Below, in pieces: positions 15,121 to 17,824 of a stretch of 17,824 nt of DNA (within the stretch, counting starts at the first letter, position 1; each line of letters begins with the position of its first letter). The DNA is from Porphyromonadaceae bacterium UBA7176 (GTDB taxonomy: Bacteria > Bacteroidota > Bacteroidia > Bacteroidales > Muribaculaceae), in assembly GCA_002491245.1 (NCBI GenBank), contig DKVO01000012.1, positions 1 to 17,824 on the forward strand, given 5' to 3'. The position numbers and the translations under genes are program-made. A model generated the notes under the pieces. That model ran no database searches and was not told the DNA's origin. It saw only the letters and a list, made by a program, of their open reading frames with translations.

Positions 15121-17277
15121 ATGAAAATCTACGAAACCAAAGAAATTAAAAACATAGCCTTGCTCGGTAGCAAAGGCTCGGGAAAAACCACACTTGCAGA
15201 AGCGATGCTCTACGAGTGTGGGGTTATAAAACGTCGCGGCACCGTAGCTGCAAACAATACCGTATGCGATTATTTCCCGGTTGAGAAAGAATACGGTTAT
15301 TCGGTGTTTTCGACAGTATTCTATGCCGAGTTTCTCGGAAAGAAACTGAATGTAATTGACTGCCCGGGTGCTGATGACTTCGTAGGCAGTGCGATCACGG
15401 CGCTCAATGTGACCGATACCGGCGTTATCCTTGTTAACGCTCAATATGGAGTCGAGGTGGGCACCCAGAATATATTCCGCACGACATCCGGACTCAACAA
15501 GCCTGTGATATTCGCGATGAACCAACTTGACGGCGAGAAGGCTGACTATGAGAATGTGCTTGAGCAGATGCGTGAGATTTTCGGTCCGAAAGTCGTGCCT
15601 GTGCAATATCCTCTTGCAAGCGGTCCCGGTTTCAATTCGATGATAGACGTGCTCCTGATGAAGAAATATTCGTGGGGCCCTGAAGGCGGAACGCCGACAA
15701 TCGAAGAAATTCCGGCAGAGGAGCATGACCGTGCGATGGAGTACCACCGTGCGCTTGTTGAGGCTGCTGCAGAAAACGATGAGAGCCTGATGGAGAAATT
15801 CTTTGAGGAAGAGCACCTTACGGAGGATGAACTTCGCATGGGTATCCGGAAGGGTCTTGTGGAGCGTTCGATATATCCCCTCTTCTGTGTCAGTGCGGAA
15901 AAAGATATGGGTGTACGCCGCATGATGGAGTTCCTCGGTAATGTCGTGCCGTTTGTGGAAGATATGCCGGCTCCAGTCGATACGGCCGGAGACGAGGTGA
16001 AGCCAGACCCGAATGGCCCGTTGAGCATATATGTGTTCAAAACTACGGTAGAGCCTCATATCGGTGAGGTAAGCTACTTCAAGGTGATGTCGGGAACTCT
16101 TAAGGCAGGCGCTGACCTCGACAATATCACTCGAGGGGGTAAAGAACGTTTTGCCCAATTGTTCTGCGTATGTGGCCAGCTGCGAACTCCGGTTGACGAA
16201 CTCAAGGCCGGTGATATCGGAGCGTCGGTTAAACTCAAGGATGTGCGGACGGGCAATACTTTGAATGAAAAGGGCTGTGAGATATCGTTTGATTTCATCA
16301 AATATCCGGCTCCCAAATATCAGAGAGCTATCCGGCCGGTGACTGAGAGTGATGCGGAGAAGTTGAGCCAAATCCTTACACGAATGCACGAAGAAGATCC
16401 GACATGGGTTGTAGAGCAATCGAAAGAACTCAAACAGACTATCCTCAAGGGTCAGGGCGAATTCCACCTCCGTACGCTCAAATGGCGCGTGGAAAACAAT
16501 GACAAGATGCCTATAGTGTTCGAGGAGCCGAAGATACCGTATAGAGAGACTATCACGAAGGCTGCACGCGCCGATTACCGACATAAGAAACAGTCGGGTG
16601 GTGCCGGCCAATTCGGAGAAGTGCATCTTATCATCGAACCTTATACCGAGGGTATGCCGGCTCCTGACACCTATCGTTTCGGCAATCAGGAGTATAAGAT
16701 GAATGTCCGCGATACACAGGAGATACCTCTCGCATGGGGTGGTAAGCTTGTTGTCTGCAACTGTATCGTTGGCGGTGCTATCGACGCGAGGTTTATCCCG
16801 GCTATAGTCAAGGGTCTCATGGACCGTATAGAGCAGGGTCCGTTGACGGGTTCGTATGCACGGGATGTACGAGTGTGCATCTATGACGGCAAGATGCATC
16901 CGGTTGATTCGAATGAAATATCGTTCCGCCTCGCCGGGCGAAATGCTTTCAGTCAGGCTTTCCGCGAAGCTAATCCGAAGGTTCTTGAGCCGGTATACGA
17001 TGTGGAGGTCTTTGTGCCCGGAGATGTGATGGGAGACGTGATGAGCGATCTCCAGGGTCGCAGGGCCATGATCATGGGTATGTCGAGTGAGAATGGTTTC
17101 GAGAAGATTTCGGCCAAAGTGCCTCTCAAAGAGATGTCGAGCTATTCGACTTCGCTCAGTTCGATAACAGGCGGACGTTCGTCGTTTACGATGAAGTTTG
17201 CAAGCTATGAGCTTGTTCCTGGCGACGTGCAGGAGAAGCTTCTCAAGGAATACGAGGAGAAGAATACAGAAGAATAA
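15121..17277 (+). CDS. fusA2: EF-G paralog of the Bacteroidetes EF-G2 type with degenerate GTPase motifs
   Basis: This 718-aa protein has the EF-G domain order and should act on ribosomal translocation. The P-loop GSKGSGKT (16-23) is intact, but other G motifs differ from housekeeping EF-G. The P-loop Asp-Ala before GKT is Gly-Ser; the switch I RGITI reads YGYSV; the G3 motif DTPGH reads DCPGA, so the catalytic His is Ala84; NKxD reads NQLD (134-137). Domain IV retains KKQSGGAGQFGEV. The C-terminal part retains PGDVMGDVMSDLQGRR, VPLKEMSSYSTSLSSITGG and a normal EF-G end. Bacteroides thetaiotaomicron is known to carry an EF-G2 without GTPase activity that is induced on carbon starvation and needed for gut colonization; this gene fits that type by sequence. 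It lies alone between divergent lon and ssrA, and a hairpin follows it. Role here is inferred by similarity. Confidence 0.9.
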   Translation: MKIYETKEIKNIALLGSKGSGKTTLAEAMLYECGVIKRRGTVAANNTVCDYFPVEKEYGYSVFSTVFYAEFLGKKLNVIDCPGADDFVGSAITALNVTDTGVILVNAQYGVEVGTQNIFRTTSGLNKPVIFAMNQLDGEKADYENVLEQMREIFGPKVVPVQYPLASGPGFNSMIDVLLMKKYSWGPEGGTPTIEEIPAEEHDRAMEYHRALVEAAAENDESLMEKFFEEEHLTEDELRMGIRKGLVERSIYPLFCVSAEKDMGVRRMMEFLGNVVPFVEDMPAPVDTAGDEVKPDPNGPLSIYVFKTTVEPHIGEVSYFKVMSGTLKAGADLDNITRGGKERFAQLFCVCGQLRTPVDELKAGDIGASVKLKDVRTGNTLNEKGCEISFDFIKYPAPKYQRAIRPVTESDAEKLSQILTRMHEEDPTWVVEQSKELKQTILKGQGEFHLRTLKWRVENNDKMPIVFEEPKIPYRETITKAARADYRHKKQSGGAGQFGEVHLIIEPYTEGMPAPDTYRFGNQEYKMNVRDTQEIPLAWGGKLVVCNCIVGGAIDARFIPAIVKGLMDRIEQGPLTGSYARDVRVCIYDGKMHPVDSNEISFRLAGRNAFSQAFREANPKVLEPVYDVEVFVPGDVMGDVMSDLQGRRAMIMGMSSENGFEKISAKVPLKEMSSYSTSLSSITGGRSSFTMKFASYELVPGDVQEKLLKEYEEKNTEE

Positions 17278-17296
17278 ACTAACTACTTTTAATATG

Positions 17297-17330
17297 AAGA
17301 GCTGCACGGATGAACTCTGTGCAGCTCTTT
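17297..17330 (+). terminator. Hairpin terminator after the EF-G paralog
   Basis: AAGAGCTGCAC (17297-17307) pairs perfectly with GTGCAGCTCTT (17319-17329) around an 11-base loop. The stem is strong but only a few T follow (TTT, then TGCAATATTTAA). Confidence 0.78.
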
Positions 17331-17350
17331 GCAATATTTAACATTAAAGT

Positions 17351-17382
17351 TTTGTGTAGAAGTGTGGAAATGCTTTACTTTG
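17351..17382 (+). promoter_or_regulatory. Promoter of ssrA
   Basis: TTTG (17351-17354) is followed after 20 bases by TTACTTTG (17375-17382), which matches TAnnTTTG with one mismatch. Transcription would start near 17388, leaving a leader of about 25 bases to be removed by RNase P at the tmRNA 5' end. Confidence 0.65.
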
Positions 17383-17413
17383 TAATCCTTTTCCACCACG
17401 GAAATGACAAAAT

Positions 17414-17811
17414 GGGGATGACCGGTTTTGACAGCGTGTAGAAGTGGTGTGTAAGCGTGCAGAGCTTTGAGGCATATGCTCTATAATATCAGGTCTCGAC
17501 CAATTTAAATGGCGAAAACAACTACGCTCTTGCTGCCTAACCGAAGTACAGTAGGTTACGCTTAATCGCCGCAACAGTTGCAGCGACAAGACATCGCCCG
17601 ACAGCCCTTTTTCCGAGGCGTGTCGGTATGGCGGTGCCAATATATCGGGAATAGGAAGGCCGGTGCTTCGGAAGCCGTCCGAAATTTAAGAAGCTAAGGC
17701 CGCGGTTGGTGGTTTCAGGCCTGCCGCAGCACGAAAAACAACTTGAGACTACGCACGTAGAAAGCTCATTAGTTCCACGTTTGGACGAGAGTTCGAATCT
17801 CTCCATCTCCA
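17414..17811 (+). ncRNA. ssrA: Transfer-messenger RNA (tmRNA)
   Basis: tmRNA frees stalled ribosomes and tags the unfinished protein for proteolysis. The 5' end GGGGATG (17414-17420) pairs with CATCTCC (17804-17810), including the G3-U wobble read by alanyl-tRNA synthetase; A17811 is the discriminator base. A perfect T-arm follows the tRNA rule: GAGAG (17787-17791), loop TTCGAAT, CTCTC (17799-17803). The tag frame starts at GGC 17511 and reads GENNYALAA with stop TAA at 17538-17540, near the GETNYALAA I recall for Bacteroides fragilis. GGTCTC near 17491 and GAGAC in the 3' part can form the long tRNA-like connecting helix. The CCA end is not encoded: C, T, T follow A17811. The gene is one continuous piece, not the permuted two-piece form. 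The exact ends are predicted from pairing. Confidence 0.96.
17511..17540 (+). other. tmRNA tag-peptide reading frame
   Basis: The resume codon is most likely GGC at 17511. The encoded tag is GENNYALAA followed by TAA; the first Ala of the finished tag comes from the charged tmRNA itself. The ALAA end is the usual signal for ClpXP-type proteases and can also be read by Lon, whose gene lies in this window. Confidence 0.9.
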
Positions 17812-17824
17812 CTTGACGGGTCGG

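Noticed and set aside
15088..17334. 748-codon open frame on the minus strand, opposite the whole EF-G paralog
   Set aside because: It is His/Arg/Leu-rich, matches no family I know, and exists because the EF-G codons happen to give no stops on the other strand. The sense frame has complete EF-G motifs.
17354..17446. Direct repeat GTGTAGAAGTG upstream of ssrA (17354-17364) and inside it (17436-17446), as a possible attachment-site duplication
   Set aside because: Only 11 bases, located at the 5' end of ssrA; elements usually integrate at the 3' end, and no integrase is in view. Chance is the simplest reading.

Overview
The window reads as ordinary chromosomal DNA of a gut-type Bacteroidales bacterium. 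Several things point there: an ExbD/TonB pair with Bacteroidetes-style sequence, a SusA-like GH13 amylase, promoters of the Bacteroidetes TTTG / TAnnTTTG type, A-rich leaders with few strong Shine-Dalgarno sites, and a tmRNA tag ending NYALAA. The fairly GC-rich codon use (many GCC, GTC, CTC, GAC codons) suggests Muribaculaceae rather than Bacteroides. That family call is inference from style, not a search result.

Layout. At 1-1654 lie the 3' part of exbD and all of tonB, closed by a strong hairpin terminator. At 1655-1819 there is a short intergenic region with two copies of a palindromic, REP-like repeat. At 1820-4899 a secreted SusA-type alpha-glucan hydrolase is followed 14 nt later by a GT4-type glycosyltransferase. 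At 5015-8124 a clear promoter precedes a polyprenyl diphosphate synthase, a TatD nuclease (overlapping TGATG) and PurT, and a hairpin terminator follows. At 8122-9661 a monocistronic exported aspartic protease has two retropepsin-like lobes in one chain, and its promoter overlaps the U-tract of the preceding terminator. At 9673-14882, on the minus strand, lon and uvrA form an operon with a one-base TGATG overlap, converging on the protease gene with only 11 nt between stops. At 15121-17277 is an EF-G paralog (EF-G2 type) whose GTPase motifs are degenerate. At 17414-17811 is the tmRNA gene ssrA, with its own promoter and the tag GENNYALAA.

How the genes fit together. The first half serves envelope energy transduction (ExbD/TonB, which drive TonB-dependent import such as Sus-type glycan uptake) and periplasmic alpha-glucan breakdown. 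The middle is housekeeping: isoprenoids, nuclease, purine synthesis. The last third groups stress and quality-control functions: Lon proteolysis, UvrA repair, a starvation-type EF-G paralog and tmRNA ribosome rescue. I see no phage, CRISPR, transposase or defence system. The best leads are the EF-G2 with altered catalytic residues beside ssrA, the two-lobed aspartic protease, the REP-like repeat pair, and a 51-nt G-free leader before purT. None of these amounts to a clearly new multi-gene system.
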